DNA of 64,000 nucleotides from Atrichornis clamosus (lineage: Eukaryota; Chordata; Aves; Passeriformes; Menuridae). The notes beneath the pieces were generated by a model, which searched no databases, was not told where the DNA came from, and saw only the letters and a list, made by a program, of their open reading frames with translations. This document shows positions 39,961 through 52,935 of this stretch, in pieces; positions within the stretch are counted from its first letter, which is position 1; each line of letters starts with the position of its first letter. The position numbers and the translations under genes are program-made. The stretch is taken from contig WBMZ01008696.1 of assembly GCA_013400975.1 (NCBI GenBank), positions 153,100-217,099 on the forward strand, read 5' to 3'.

Positions 39961-42900
39961 TATGAAGAAGATTTATAAACCCATGGAATGAAGAATTACA
40001 TACAGCACAGCAGCTTTTTTCTGACAGCCAGAATCTTAAAGCTGTTCTCAACTGCCAGTGACACGAGAAGCTGGATTTGACTCAGGTGTGTTCTCAACAG
40101 GATCACGCATGGGAGCCATGAAGCATAAGAAAGGACTTGATGCCAGCCCTGTCCTTCCAAGTCAGCTCCCAGCACGCAAGCCCGGCCAAACTGAGAAAAA
40201 GTATGAAATTATTATTGGTTTCTGTAATTTAAGTACCAGATGCCATTGCTTGCATTTTATTCCAGCCCCCATTTCTAAATAGCCGCAAATAGATCTGTGT
40301 TTAAAAAAAAGCAGAACACCTTTCTCCTCTTTTTAGTAACAGTGATGTCCTGCAGTGTAGAAGAGGTACAATCTGCTGCCGTCACTGCTGTCCTGGGCCA
40401 ACACCTTCACCTGTGCTGTATTGCAACTTCAACTAACACAGAATGCCTCCGTCAGCATCACAGGCAAATGCATCAAGTATAATGTGCTTTTTTTAACTTT
40501 TAAGGCTTCCCCTCCAGCTTGTATAACATTACTCAGCTGATCTCTTAATTTCCTACATGCAAAAATTGAGCTCTTTGTTCTGAAACCACAAAGCTTTCAT
40601 CTGCTGCCAAAAGGGAATCCATCTGGGTGCCGTGACTTCCACCCTTGGAAATTAGTCCTCTCCACACCCGTTAGCAGACAGGAGGCCTGTGGCCATGTTT
40701 AGGATGCCTGCCCGGTTTTGGTTTACCAGGGAAGCAGGCAGGATTGGAGATAGCAGGCATACTCACAAAGCCTGCTCACAAACCCTTCCTTGCATCTAAA
40801 CCAGTCAGCTTTCAGGATGGGGGGATTTGCCCAGGTGCAGGAAGACCCTACTTACCACTGTGCTTTCTGTTTGCTTTCTGCCTTTGTTGCGGAGTTACTT
40901 CGGAGAAAAGTTGGCATTTCACTTAACTGTAGGAGTTATTTTGGGTTTTTCCACCCCTTACAGCCCTCTTGGTTTCTAGTGCTGTGGCTCTGCTTGGCAC
41001 AAAGGGCAGCTCCTGGGGACTGGCCCATGACTGGGAGACAGAGCCTTCTCAAGGCACCACAGTGAAATGCTGCTGTGTCCACTGCAACTTCTTGGGCTTG
41101 ACTCTCTGCTGCTTTTGCATGGAAAGAACCAGTTATCATAAAGCCAGACACATCCTCTGACAAGCAGTCTACCCCAAATGTCTCGTCCCCCACCCACAGT
41201 CTTTAGCCCCAGCACATCCCGCTCGCCTGGCCACCCTCACACCTGCTGCCTGTGACTCTGTGCAGCTCCGACCCCCACCTCATCTTTCAGTTTCATTGTT
41301 GGGGCTATTTCTTGCTGTAATTAGTCAATTGATTCCCCCATATGCGAACACTGAGCCATCCTGAGACTGTCACTTCAAAGGGCTTTTGTCAGGTTTGTCA
41401 CCAATAATTAAAGCGTCTCCACCCAAGCAGACTGCGCTTTTGATCAAGGATATGCAGTTTGCTCCTGACTGTGGGCCAAGGAAAGCCATAATTTGATCAC
41501 AGCACTGGCAGATGTCCTAGTGAGCAGGGGAAACTCACTTTGTTATGCTTAGCAGCTCCTGCCTTTCAATCATGGGAAATCATAAGTTGACTATTAGCAT
41601 GTAAGAATTTTCCTTACACACCAGCAAAATTTAAAGGCCACTGTCAGCTTGGAGCATGATGCCTTTCCCATGGAGACTGATGAGAGGCTCCACACTTACC
41701 TCTCCCTGCTGTTTGCTTGTTGGTTTCTGGTCCAGTCACAGGTTATTGAGATGCTAGATTTTTCTTTTTGCAATGGAACTACTCAACTAACTATGCAGAA
41801 ATTATTTATTTTTGCCTTTCTCTGTTGTGTGAAACAAGAAGCAGCACCAGAGCTTCACTTCTGCAAATATTTGCAGTATACACCTGCAATGAAACACAGA
41901 GGTTTTCCCCACCAGCCCCTCAGCACAGCAAGAGTGCCTTCTGCTTCCCCCAGCCTTGGGAAAGCAATTCATCCCCACAACGCAGCTGCCAGCAAAGACG
42001 TCAATTCATTTTGCAAATCCTTTTTGTGGTATTTCATAGATGATTGTTTGTCTTTGTTAATGATACCAACATTGAATCGCCTACAAAGCCCTCTGATTTT
42101 ATTCCTACTCCACCCATTTTGCTGAAAGGAACTACTTCCCAAGCAGTTTGCAAAACTGCCTTCAAGCGTCTCCTAAGAATTTTGCATCTAAGAAGTCAAA
42201 AAAATTGTAGACAATTGCAAATGCTGCTTGTTAGGGTGACTGTGGTCATGACACTCCTGTCTTGTGCCTCAGCTGCTGGCTGTGTTTATCTCCTGCCTCT
42301 GGCCGTACCATTGATTGCAAACTCTAATCAGAAAATGGTCCTTCCCTCCTCAGCAGCTCTGTCCTTGGCCCAGGAAGCAGCCACCTGAGTCCTCCACAGC
42401 CATTTCCAAAATAAACTAAAGAGCAAAGTCTTTGAAAGTTGAAATGTTTGCTAAGTGAAAGCTCAATCCCAAGAAAAATTGCAGTTGTGTTTTGTCCAGG
42501 TGCAGAGAGAGCAGTCTCTGCAGATTGTGGTGCTTCTGGTTGTGTTTTCACAAAGACTCTGGCACTACCTTGTAAAGCATTTACAACATATTGATCACTT
42601 CATGTAATAAATTGCAGCTACAATAATGTTTCATCTGAAACCAATTGACCACAAATCATAGAACAATACTCCCATGTACTTCTAATATCAATTAAAGCCA
42701 GTGACTTTGAGAGAACTGTAAGGCTCTGGTTTGGTAATAACATTTTGCCTTCCTCTGGCTGAGTTGTAAAATTTCATTGCAATAGAATAATGTAGCCAGA
42801 GGGAAAAAGAAATTAAAAATAAAAAGTAAAAAGATATCTAACTTCTGTCTGTGAAATGGAACATGGGTAACCCAAATATATGTGATGGATGGCTCAGTGC

Positions 42901-44825
42901 AATGCTGTTCATGAAAGAGCATATATTTTCTACAGCTCCTTAGAATAAAATCCTAACTCAAATCTGTAAATCAGATAAGAGAATACTGTGTAAAAGATAT
43001 ATGCCCTGAAATAGGTCAACAAATAGAATACCAAAATCTACAGACAGGAGAACTATCGGGGTTAGGGGAACTTGTCTTCAGTTCTACATAGCTCAGAAAA
43101 CCATCTGCAGAAAGTTTAAAGGGATATTATTAATTGACACACATATATATTCAGATTCCCTATTCTCTGTCCCACTCTTTTCTAACTGTGTGCTTAATAA
43201 TGCTCAAATAAAAAAAATATTTAAAAAAAGAGTCAGCTTGGTTTGCCAAGGCCTTCCCTGTGCAAGCTGCTTGCTCTGGGCATGCCTACACTCCCTCTCT
43301 TGTTTGACCTGTAAGGGTATGGGAGGAGAGACAAGGGCATGTTCCACATGTGACAGGAACCAGTGCTTTCTTTGGTTTTCACAGTATTTCAGTAGGCACT
43401 TTGACTACAAAATACATTTTAGGAAACAAACATGGAATATATTCCTAAATCCTGATTGAAACAGCCATGTCCATCTTTACCTTACATTACTTTAAAAAGA
43501 TGTCCGAATGTTGAATAAATAAAATAGAAAGAAATTTCCAAGATTTTTTTCGGGTGGAACTGTTCAAATCTTTCTTTAGTGGCATTTTTTAAAGCCACTA
43601 AACACTTTCTAAACCCCTAAAAAGCTCATTTTCAAAATAGCAAGTGGCAACATCAAGTGTCTTAACAGAAATAACATGACTGGTACTAATGTGCTGCCAG
43701 TGAGCTTGACACGTGAAGATATTGACTGCAGCAAACACTATGAAATCTATTTTCTGGCATCTCAGTCACATTTTAGGAGATAATCATGCAGATGAAAACC
43801 ATTTCAGTAGCTTTAGACCTGACTTATAATTAAATTACAATGATTTTAAAGGTTTGACTCATCCTTATTGGTTATAGATTTTTCTCAGTATTTTGGTAAG
43901 TGGCCTCCAGAGCTCAGCTTTCCTTCAGCATGTGACAGCCTGGCCTGTCACCATCAGCACTTGGAGCATCACTCAGATGAGGAGGCAGCATCTGAGAGCT
44001 GCTCAGCTCAGCCAAATCCTGCTCAGAGCAAATCTTCCAAAGGACTGGTGCTGATACACAAGCACGGGAAGTTCTGATGTGAAATGTTATTTCTGGTTTT
44101 GATTTATTCCTTGCTCAAAGTCTGAAGGGTTTGTGAGCAGCTAGGCAGTTGCAGATACATCTTCCAGAAGATTTAGAGCTCTCTCACACACCCATCCCCA
44201 TTGTTACCTTGTTTGTAAAAAATGTATCTATCACTAGAGCTTTGTATTGAAATCTCACTGTGTTTCAAGTGGGAGACAGAGGAAGCCAAAGTAACTCAGC
44301 AGATGTTGCCGGATGCTTAAAAGCTACATTTAAAATCTCCCTAAGGATCTGTGTAAAAAAAAGGCAGGCAAAAATCACACTTAGTTTTATACACACACAG
44401 GCACACACACAAACAGATCCATTAAATGAAACAGCCTTTTAACTGTTCCTCATATCGAGTAGTACGAGCAAGCACGTCACTGTTTGCTGTCTTTATTGAT
44501 GTATCCGCACTGTGTTCAGCAATCCTATAAATCCGTTATTGCTGGGAACAGCTGTGGAGCAGACTGATAAGCTGGGAAATGAGCACACAGCTGGTAATGC
44601 TGAATAACCAGCTCCAGGCGGGTCTGAGCCAGAGCCCTTACACACCTTGGAATACACACACCATCAGAAAACGCCTAGCTATCAGCAACACTGAAGAGTA
44701 ACAGCACTTCCCAAGGTAGCAAAGGATTATTTGGCATTATCAGGCCACTGCTGAGCTTAGGAGTTTCTGAAAACAAGTCATCTGATCAGGTGTGCAACAC
44801 TCTGCATATCCCTGTGGAGCAGGCA
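39961..44825. other. Intergenic; no gene seen
   Basis: No repeat family, RNA gene or coding exon recognised. A short CA-rich run lies at about 44390-44412. Confidence 0.5.
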
Positions 44826-45075
44826 GAGGGCCACACACAGCCAGGGGGGCCTGGGCTTAAGGAGTGACCTGGGCCAGGGCTGGAGGGGCGTTAGGCAGGG
44901 CTGGAGCAGACAGGCCTGGCACCTACAGCGCAGGGAGAACCAGCGGGAAACAGCACATGGGGTGGAGGGAGGTCAACAGAGTCTGGGAAGGAAGTGAAAA
45001 AGGAGCAGCCTGGCAGGGTTTTCCCTGGAAAGCTCAGTGGGATCATGTGCCATCTGGAGGCTTAAACCAGAAATG
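44826..45075. other. Short GC-rich patch
   Basis: About 250 bases of G-rich sequence (GGGGGGCCTGGGC, CTGGAGGGGCG) in A/T-richer surroundings. There are few CpGs and no domain in any frame. Confidence 0.35.
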
Positions 45076-47355
45076 AACAGGATGCGTTTCCTTTCTGGAG
45101 TGACAGCAATCACCTTTTAGGTAGACACGTACCTTAATCAGAGCTGACATTAGATCATTATCACAAAGCCTGTTTTCTTTCCTTCGGATAGCATATTCCC
45201 AACTCTGGAAACACCACATCAAAAGTCTGCCAGATAAAAAAAAAATAAAACAGGTCTAAAAATCCCTCAGAGGGGATACATGATTTCCTGTCCATCCTGC
45301 CCTGCAGTGAGACACAGGCACAAACAAGGCTCTGTGTGAAGAGCACTCTGTCCCTTGCACACTCAGCATAAAGCTCTTGTGTGTCCTTAGAAATCTTCTC
45401 GTCAGCACACTTAATGCACCAGAGATGTCCACAAGGCATTAGCACTACACTTAGAACACTGTTCCAAAGAATCTGGATTTTTCCTGATTATTTGGAAAGT
45501 TAGAGATAAAATGTGAATTGAAGTAACTCACTTGGGATCAAACTAGACTATCTTTTCTCAGCGAGAGGGGATAATTTGCTAGCTTTGCTTTTGGCTCTAA
45601 GGAAATTATGTATATCAATTTAAAATGAAATAAACCCAGGGAAAACAGCTTGAATGAATAAGTGGGTTTCTGCTAAGTAATAGGGAGAAAGAACAGGCCT
45701 GGATCCTTCATTTTTTTCTTCAGATCTAAGAAATAGCTGGAGAAGGGCTCCCAGCTTCTCCCTCATGTGACATGTACTAAAAGCTCCTTCTCTTCAGCCA
45801 GGAATGCAGGCAGGAAGCAGCTTCTCCTGGTGCTTCCAACTCAGGTTTTCTGTTTCATTTGCCTCCTCCTCCCTCACAGAGAGGAGGCTGGCGTGGGCAA
45901 GGGGTTTTCTGCGTCCAAGGGTAGGGAGAATGGAACGAAGCTCAAGATTGGAGAGAGGCACTGTTTGGTACCAATATCGTAAACGCTGGTGCAAAGTGCT
46001 GAAAATGGAAGTGTTTGCAGTCAGAGGTTTCAGCACCATGAGGTCTCACATGGAGAGCTGAAGGGACTCCCTGAGGCAGTGCCACAGTAACTGAAAGAAG
46101 TAAGTACAGTAACTTCTCTGCCACGTATAAGTAGAGAACACTACCTGCCTGTTGATCTTTGCTTGCCCCTCATTCTGCCCTCGACCAAGGTAATTGCATC
46201 TGCATTTTTTAGCTTTCACTCAGAACACCCAGTTGTTAAGACCTAGGCTTTTGCTTTTTGCTTCAGAAAAACACAGGTGTTTTTTCCTTCCAAGCCCTCA
46301 TTTTTGACCTTCTTCCTCAGAAACATCCACGTGTTCATCTCCAAACTCCATTTGCTGCCTGATAACACCCAGCCAGGACGGGCATGCAAGGGCAGCATCA
46401 GTACATCCCATTTCTCAAGCCAAGAACAGGACAGAGACATCGCATCCTCTCTGACCTCCATCTCTTTTATCTCCAAGGCATTAAAACTAATACATGACAA
46501 GACCAGGTACAGAATGTGATTTCCAGATATCCAGGGTCAGTTCTACCCACTCGAACAGACTAATGCTCCAAATGACAGCCACAACAGCTGGCTCTGCTCT
46601 GCTGAAGTTCTACTATCCCAAAGATAAGACAGCAATCATGTGGCTGGCATATGTTCCCACAGAACAATGAGGAGAAAAATCACACTTGGCTCTTCCCATC
46701 TGACCATCCAGTCATTTCAGAAAACACAGCAGTTACCACGGAGGATCACAAGATTTTACAGTTAAGTAAAATAAGCACCCCGTGATGAACTGGAAAGCTG
46801 CTGAGTGCCAGCATCACCCTCCAGGCATGTGATCCTCCTTGGGAGTGATTCAGATGGCAGCCAGGAATGGCAACTAAGAATTTTAGGAGAAAGGGCCTTA
46901 ACTAAGATAATTTTATATGTATCTGCAGACAGGTGTTCTGTAATGCAGCAGCAAGCTGTAACATGACAGACATTTCTGCATCCACTTCTACAATCACTTC
47001 CCAACAACAGAACGTCTTCAAGGGATGAGAAAGTCCTCACTCTTGTTTCTCTGGAGGTAAACGAGTCCTAGAAACACTGGTCCTCCCCCAAGGCTATTTC
47101 AGTGAATGGAAATCTTTTGACAGACCTTGGAGTTGGTCCTGTTTCTTTACCTGGTGTCAAGCTCTTCATTTAGAGAAACTGCCAACTGCCAGGACACATT
47201 AACATCAGGCCCAGGTCCTGCCAGGCAAGTCTGAATGACAGATGAACACCCTCCCAGGGAGCTCCTGTGATTGCAATACACAGCTGACTCAAGTGCCACC
47301 CCAGGGGATGGGTGCCCACTTTCCTTATCCATTATAAAACCCTTCCAAATGAAGT
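45076..47355. other. Intergenic between the GC-rich patch and the PTPRJ 3' end
   Basis: Holds a minus-strand frame at 45161-45445 whose start (MPCGHLWCIKCADE) happens to fit the second half of a RING finger. The first half is missing and the frame then degenerates. Otherwise nothing is recognised. Confidence 0.45.
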
Positions 47356-47375
47356 GGGTATTTTAGTAAATTAAT

Positions 47376-47381
47376 TTTATT
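47376..47381 (-). promoter_or_regulatory. PTPRJ: Polyadenylation signal AATAAA
   Basis: TTTATT on the plus strand reads AATAAA in the PTPRJ sense, within the context CGAATAAAATTAA. It is the first clear canonical hexamer I found downstream of the stop codon. It lies where the sequence changes from A/T-rich, UTR-like DNA to more mixed sequence. Confidence 0.55.
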
Positions 47382-49670
47382 CGAAAGAAAATCTGAAAAG
47401 AAAATCCTAACAAAGGAAAAATAATACAGAAAGTGCTCTAGGATGATGCTTTTTAATTGTTATTTTTATATCTTTAAAAACAAATCAAACCATTAAAAAC
47501 ATTACAGACATGTACTGAAATTTCCTGTACAACAAATATGAAAACAATAGAATTTGTACATCATTTCAAGATATTCAACAGTCACTTATTTGAAACACAT
47601 CAACTTTTCCCTTCTTAAGCAGGCCCCAAATGAGATTAAAAAGTAGAACAGAAATGCAGGAGATGTAATTGTCACACAGTGGAGCTTTCAGTGGACAGCT
47701 TTAAATAAGCAACAGTGAGAAAAAACATGGACCAAAGAGACAGATCTCAGCAATTATAACACAGAGAACATCAGAGGACAGGAAGAAAACATTTGCAGGA
47801 ATTCAAGTCATCTCGGCCAAGACAGATCCACAAGGCAGTGGAGCATTACCTGTAGTCCTCCTCTTCCTGCAGAGACATCCTATAAGGAATGTCCTACTTA
47901 TTCACATGGACACTACACTCAACGTTTACAACATTTTAAGCCTTATCAACTTTTTCCACCTCTGCAAGGAATCAACAGGTCATTTACTTCAAATTTCAGT
48001 CTCTTCTCACCATGAGTCAGTTTTGGGAAAACACATGCATACAGTTCTTTAAAAATGGATACTCATTAGATGATGGCACAAGTGAGAATTTGATGCCTGC
48101 TTCCAACACCAAAATAATAGGACAGATTCATTTGTTTTCTGTAAGAGGATCTGGGCAGTGGTTAGGCAGAAACACGTACTGTCCTAGCTGGTTTTCTGAT
48201 GTTCTGCTGCAATATAATACAAACAACATAATCTAGCATGGAAGACTCATCTCCCTCTCCTCTATGCTATACAAAACAAGGGCCTTCTGAAGCAAGAGAC
48301 CACTTGCCACCACTAAGGCAGCAAGTTCTTGGGAGACCTGGAATAATGAATACTGGTTCTGTGCTCTGCACAGATGTGCAGTAATTAAAAGAGTTTAAAA
48401 AAAAAAAACAAACCATGACTGTAAAGGGGAGACTTTCCTCCCTCCCAGCTCCTTTGGAATGGTTCTGTTTGGTCCAAGTGGTTTATCTTTGTTTGTCATC
48501 TGACAGCAGCTTAGGAAGAATGCAGGTGAGAGATCCACTTTGTGGGCTGCCAGTTTGGATGGACCTGGGCAGGATCATTCATCTCATGATCAGGTATTTT
48601 TTTAAGTATTTCAGAGAAAGAGAGAAAAAATTATATTCAAGAACCCACAAGTGGTTGCTACAAAAAAAAAAACCAACCCAAATCAAACCAAACCCCAAAA
48701 CCAAACAGCCAAAAGCTGAAGTGCACTGTGGTTTGTCCTCCAGTTTTGCTCACACAGCACACCACAATTTCATCCCAGGTTGTAAAGAATTCCCCAGGAT
48801 ATTTGTAAAGTTACAGTTGTGCACCAGGAATTCCTATGTTTTCCTTCAGCTGACGTTGGATCCTGCCAGGTTCCACTGTAAAGCCACACATACTCCTAGA
48901 ATCTATAGCTTTTTCTGACAACTCTGCTAAAACAAAGAAAAAAACCCCCAAAACAACAACAATAATAAAAAAAGCAGCAGAATTCCAGGGACTCTGGTTA
49001 TTAAACCTTCATAAGATTTTTCACCGCTTTATAGCTATTCTATAGCATTATTCATAAACTTCATATTCATCTCCAATGCAACCAGTGCAACGATCCAAAG
49101 ACCAAAAAACACACCCTCCCCCCACCCCAAACTACTTAAGTCCTTCATTGGTAATGCCTTCCTAAGTCTAACAGTTATGTACCAACAAAATAAATCCAAT
49201 CTGATCCTTGACTTGTGAAATCAGCAACTGGGGGATTTCTGCTTGTTCGTTCTGTTTCTAAAAGGACCAGTCAAAACAAAAGCAGCAGTATATTGCAAAT
49301 AATTACAAAACAATTACACTGGATCAGTGAGATGCAGGCAGGTAAGATGTGTCTCAGTTTTGAATGCCTAAAACAACAGAGAAATTTGTCTTTACAGCAG
49401 AATTTTGTGCAATGTGTTTTGGTAGAAACAGTAAAGCCAGTCGATCCGTTTGGGAGTGCTTGAACACTTGGAACCTTAGTTTCAACATTTTCACAGATTT
49501 ATATATTTGAGCAAAAACAACAACAATGAAAAAAGACACCAACCTGAGAAAAACTCTATTAGAGTGAGCATTATTCAGTAAATCATATATTGCACCTTTA
49601 AATAAATCATTATAAATTGTATAAAAACAGGAATATCAGCCAGGAACAGGGAGGAGCTATTCTGTCCTTC

Positions 49671-49712
49671 ATACACACCCACACACACCCCCCAGCACAC
49701 ACATTCACAGAT
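49671..49712. repeat. Interrupted CA-rich repeat in the predicted PTPRJ 3' UTR
   Basis: An imperfect run of ACAC units broken by a C6 tract. In the transcript it would be GU-rich. Confidence 0.85.
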
Positions 49713-50556
49713 TCACTTGCTCTGTTTGTAACTACAGTTAAAGCTCGGAGTGACAGACCACACTCCTTTTCCTCTGGCAGAGGCACCGAAACATTAAGGC
49801 AGGGGATATTTGTGGTGAAATGCAAAAACAAAGCTCACCTCCAAACTTCTGGAGAGTCCTGCCAACAGTGCAACTACAGTTAAGTTTGACATAAGCCTTA
49901 TTTAAAAATCTGTGTTCTCATTAAGAGTTTCAGTACAAAAATAGAATCTCTGCTGTTTTTTTTTCCTAGAGTAGCAACTAGAAAAGGCACAATTTCCAAG
50001 TATAAATGTCCATTTGAAGGAGCTGTTTGTACTCCTATTTTAAATAAAAAGGAACACAGAAAAAAAAAATAGATCACAGAGGCACATATCTATTAACTAA
50101 GTAACCAGATACAGTAGATAAAATATGTTCCTGAAACTTATAATTAAATATATTAAAACAGCCCACAAGCCTGGTGTCTGTAAATGAAATCATACAAAAT
50201 TGTAACAAAAAGCTTGTGTTATTATTTTAATATTTGAATTCTAGTTCACTGTTCATACTGCAACTGCTATTTCACCTATCAGTACTGTTAAATTCCCAAG
50301 AAAAAGCAAGATTCCTCTGTTAACTTTAAATAGTTTTGCTTGGTTTCTGTTGTTTGGATTTTTTTATCATCTTTTTATCAATCTGCAGCTCCTGCCAGCA
50401 TTGTGTTTTTCCTCCTGTAGATCACATCTTTGAATGTGGACAGAGCCGGAGAAGCCAGACATGAGACACTGCACACAATCCCAGAAAACACAAGTCGGAC
50501 ACCTCCCTTTCCTATGGGCAGGAAGCACCTCTTGGAGGCACTGAGTTCCTTCTGGA

Positions 50557-50715
50557 CTATGTGTGGTAGCCATTGGCCTTCCCAAAGCCTGGCCCAGGTG
50601 TGAAGTTTTCATAGATTGCCATTGCTGTCACGTTTTGGTAGATAAGATCGGTTTTCCTCTCTTTCTGGGATCTAATGATATCCATAACACACTGGTTTAG
50701 GAAGACGTACTGGTC
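50557..50715 (-). CDS. PTPRJ: PTPRJ last coding exon: C-terminal tail and stop
   Basis: Fifty-two codons and a TAG stop at 50557-50559. It starts DQYVFLNQCVMDIIRSQ, finishing the Q-loop and last helix of the phosphatase domain. The tail then has DLIYQN (Tyr codon 50638-50640) and AIYENF (Tyr codon 50611-50613), followed by FGKANGYHT. Both tyrosines sit in YxN contexts; the equivalent mammalian tyrosines are reported Src-family phosphorylation sites. The acceptor is TCTCCCATCAG. This tail is the strongest single piece of evidence that the gene is PTPRJ and not a related R3-class receptor. Confidence 0.97.
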   Translation of the reverse strand, partial: DQYVFLNQCVMDIIRSQKERKTDLIYQNVTAMAIYENFTPGPGFGKANGYHT

Positions 50716-50845
50716 CTGATGGGAGAAAAAGAGAAGGAAATGCATTTCTAATATTTTATTTTGGAAGTAATTCTGCTTCTGAATACAGGTTTTAGCATTG
50801 CACAGTGTTATCATAGAGTATGTTTTAGAACTTGTATGTACAGTT

Positions 50846-50945
50846 CATAGAAAATAGAGCTGGAAAGGACCTCATGATGTCAACTGATCAACTCCCCCAT
50901 AAAAAACCAGGATCAAGTTTACTGTCATGTCTAATGCTATCCTAA
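50846..50945 (-). repeat. Diverged CR1-like fragment in the last PTPRJ intron
   Basis: TTCATAGAAAATAGAGCTGG, then AAAGGACCTCATGATGTCAA and ATCAACTCCCCC, resemble a heavily mutated CR1 3' end in the minus orientation, the same orientation as the gene. The similarity is weak and the call is tentative. Confidence 0.4.
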
Positions 50946-51299
50946 GAGGCTCTCATGATGGAGATTTTACAGCTTTTTTCAAATCAGCCTGAGTTAGTCC
51001 ACACACTTTTTTTGGATCAAAGTATAATTTCAGCAGGAACACTTGTATTCCTGCAGAACACAAGAGAAAAGATGCACACCGATCCCACTTGACTCAAGGT
51101 AATTCTGGCTCACAGCTAAAGGATAAAACCCACATGGGTGAAACAAGCTGCAAAAAAGTCTGCTTCAGGATTTGATTCTTTCCAGCTGCAAATGCCTGTC
51201 CTACAAAGTACTCTAAAGAGATTGCTTGGATGTACTATGGTCCCTGGCTTTACTTCTGTGGAAGAGATGAGGCAGGAAGGAGGGAATTTTAACTTCTTA

Positions 51300-51686
<387 letters not shown>

Positions 51687-51992
51687 TTAACACCACCAAG
51701 AGGAAGGAAGGAAGGATATGCGTCTGGGCTTCTCAGCCTTGCACTTGCACAAGATTACATATAAAACCACTTCAAATAACTTTTTCAGCTAAGTTTTCCA
51801 GGCTAGGAGAGATGGTCTATTCTAATGAAATTTTGTATCGCTTACTTTGCTACCTACATAACATTGCTTCTGAAGCACAGGGTAAATAGCCCACATCCTT
51901 AGACAGAGACTTTGCTTTTAATCCCATGGAAAAAAAATTGTAAAAAAGCCACAAGATAAAAGTGTGTCTTAACAGAAACACGTTCTTCCTAC

Positions 51993-52153
51993 CTGCAGTG
52001 CACCAGAGTAGGAGAGTCAACTGGATTTTGACTGCTGTACTCGTGAACAAGGTGTCTGAAGTTGATGAGGAGGTCTGTTGTCTCCGGCACTCCGTGATCC
52101 GGCCAGGAGGTGAAATGGAACTGGCGCACCGGGTGGCTCTCGGGGGTGTTGGA
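51993..52153 (-). CDS. PTPRJ: PTPRJ exon: WPD loop and catalytic cysteine
   Basis: Fifty-three codons plus two bases. It encodes VRQFHFTSWPDHGVPETTD, in which the WPD loop (Trp codon 52103-52105, general-acid Asp codon 52097-52099) closes over substrate. The exon ends SPTLVHC plus the first two bases of Ser. The nucleophilic Cys is the TGC at 51995-51997. The acceptor is ATTCCTGTAG and the donor GTAGGA. All catalytic residues visible here are intact. Confidence 0.96.
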
Positions 52154-52500
52154 CTACAGGAATACATTAAAAAAAAACCAACAAAAAGGACAATGAAAAC
52201 TGGCTTCAGAGGAGTAACAGCAGGGCTTCCTGGCATATGTACTGGGCCAAGCTCTGCTTCATCAAAGATGCCTGTTACAAACTGTGCAGTCATTTGCTCA
52301 GTTATATTCCAATTTCCCTCTTCCCTCTGTTGTGGTAGAGAGTACTCTGAAACAATTTCCTTTTACTTTACTCCAAGCTCATATCTGCTGCCCTGTACTT
52401 GCTGATGAGGCTAATTATTTAGTCCATACACAATTACAGGTATCTGCATAAGCACAAGGCTATTTATACACCAACAACTAACAATCAAGGCAGTCCTTAC

Positions 52501-52620
52501 CTTTTCTACAGTGAAGTCCCTTATTGTCCATTCTGGAAGGATAATTTCTGAGACCATTGTCACAATAATGTCACCATAGCTCTTTGATTGTTTGTCTGGC
52601 CAGTACTGCTCACATTTTGT
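52501..52620 (-). CDS. PTPRJ: PTPRJ exon: PTP domain central beta sheet
   Basis: Exactly 40 codons, phase 0 at both ends: TKCEQYWPDKQSKSYGDIIV and on to LPEWTIRDFTVEK. The KCxxYWP motif is conserved across classical PTPs. The acceptor is TTCTCTCTTAG and the donor GTAAGG. It connects directly to the WPD-loop exon. Confidence 0.95.
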
Positions 52621-52777
52621 CTAAGAAGAGAGTTACAGAGTAGACACATCACACACAGCAACAAGCAACTCTTAAATAGCGCACCACCAGGTCAGTCTCC
52701 AAACTACCAAAGTAACAACAAAATTAGAAGAGATGCAGCTGCCTTCAGGAGACAGTTCAGTTTGGATAAAAACATAC

Positions 52778-52912
52778 CCGGGCTTGTTCCACACATTTGG
52801 TCAACATAACAATAGAGTAGATATTCTTTTCCCAAATCATTTGCCAGAAGTCTTCTATAGTATTGGGTAAAGGACCCTGTGCAGCAATAAACGCCTTCTT
52901 TGAGTTATAGCC
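52778..52912 (-). CDS. PTPRJ: PTPRJ exon: PTP domain AQGP and TKCVE motifs
   Basis: Exactly 45 codons, phase 0 at both ends. It carries [20 protein letters not shown], followed by a strand ending [12 protein letters not shown]; both are classical PTP core motifs. The donor is GTATGT. The acceptor, CTTCTTAG, sits only about 30 bases downstream (in gene sense) of a (GT)n/(TA)n microsatellite. Confidence 0.95.
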
Positions 52913-52935
52913 CTAAGAAGTAAAACACAAAATAA

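Larger units (their letters stand above)
47356..50556 (-). other. PTPRJ: PTPRJ 3' untranslated region (predicted)
   Basis: No open coding continues after the stop. In the gene sense the stretch is T- and A-rich, with long T tracts (antisense A tracts at about 48400 and 48661) and a CA-rich patch on the plus strand near 49675-49710. No interspersed repeat is evident, as expected of a retained 3' UTR. The end is placed about 20 bases beyond the AATAAA at 47376-47381. The length, about 3.2 kb, is similar to what I recall of mammalian PTPRJ. The endpoint is an inference from one signal; earlier alternative ends are possible. Confidence 0.6.

Noticed and set aside
48415..48918. Plus-strand open frame of 167 codons
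   Set aside because: It is antisense to the predicted PTPRJ 3' UTR and runs through A-tract low-complexity sequence (KKKPTQIKPNPKTKQPK).
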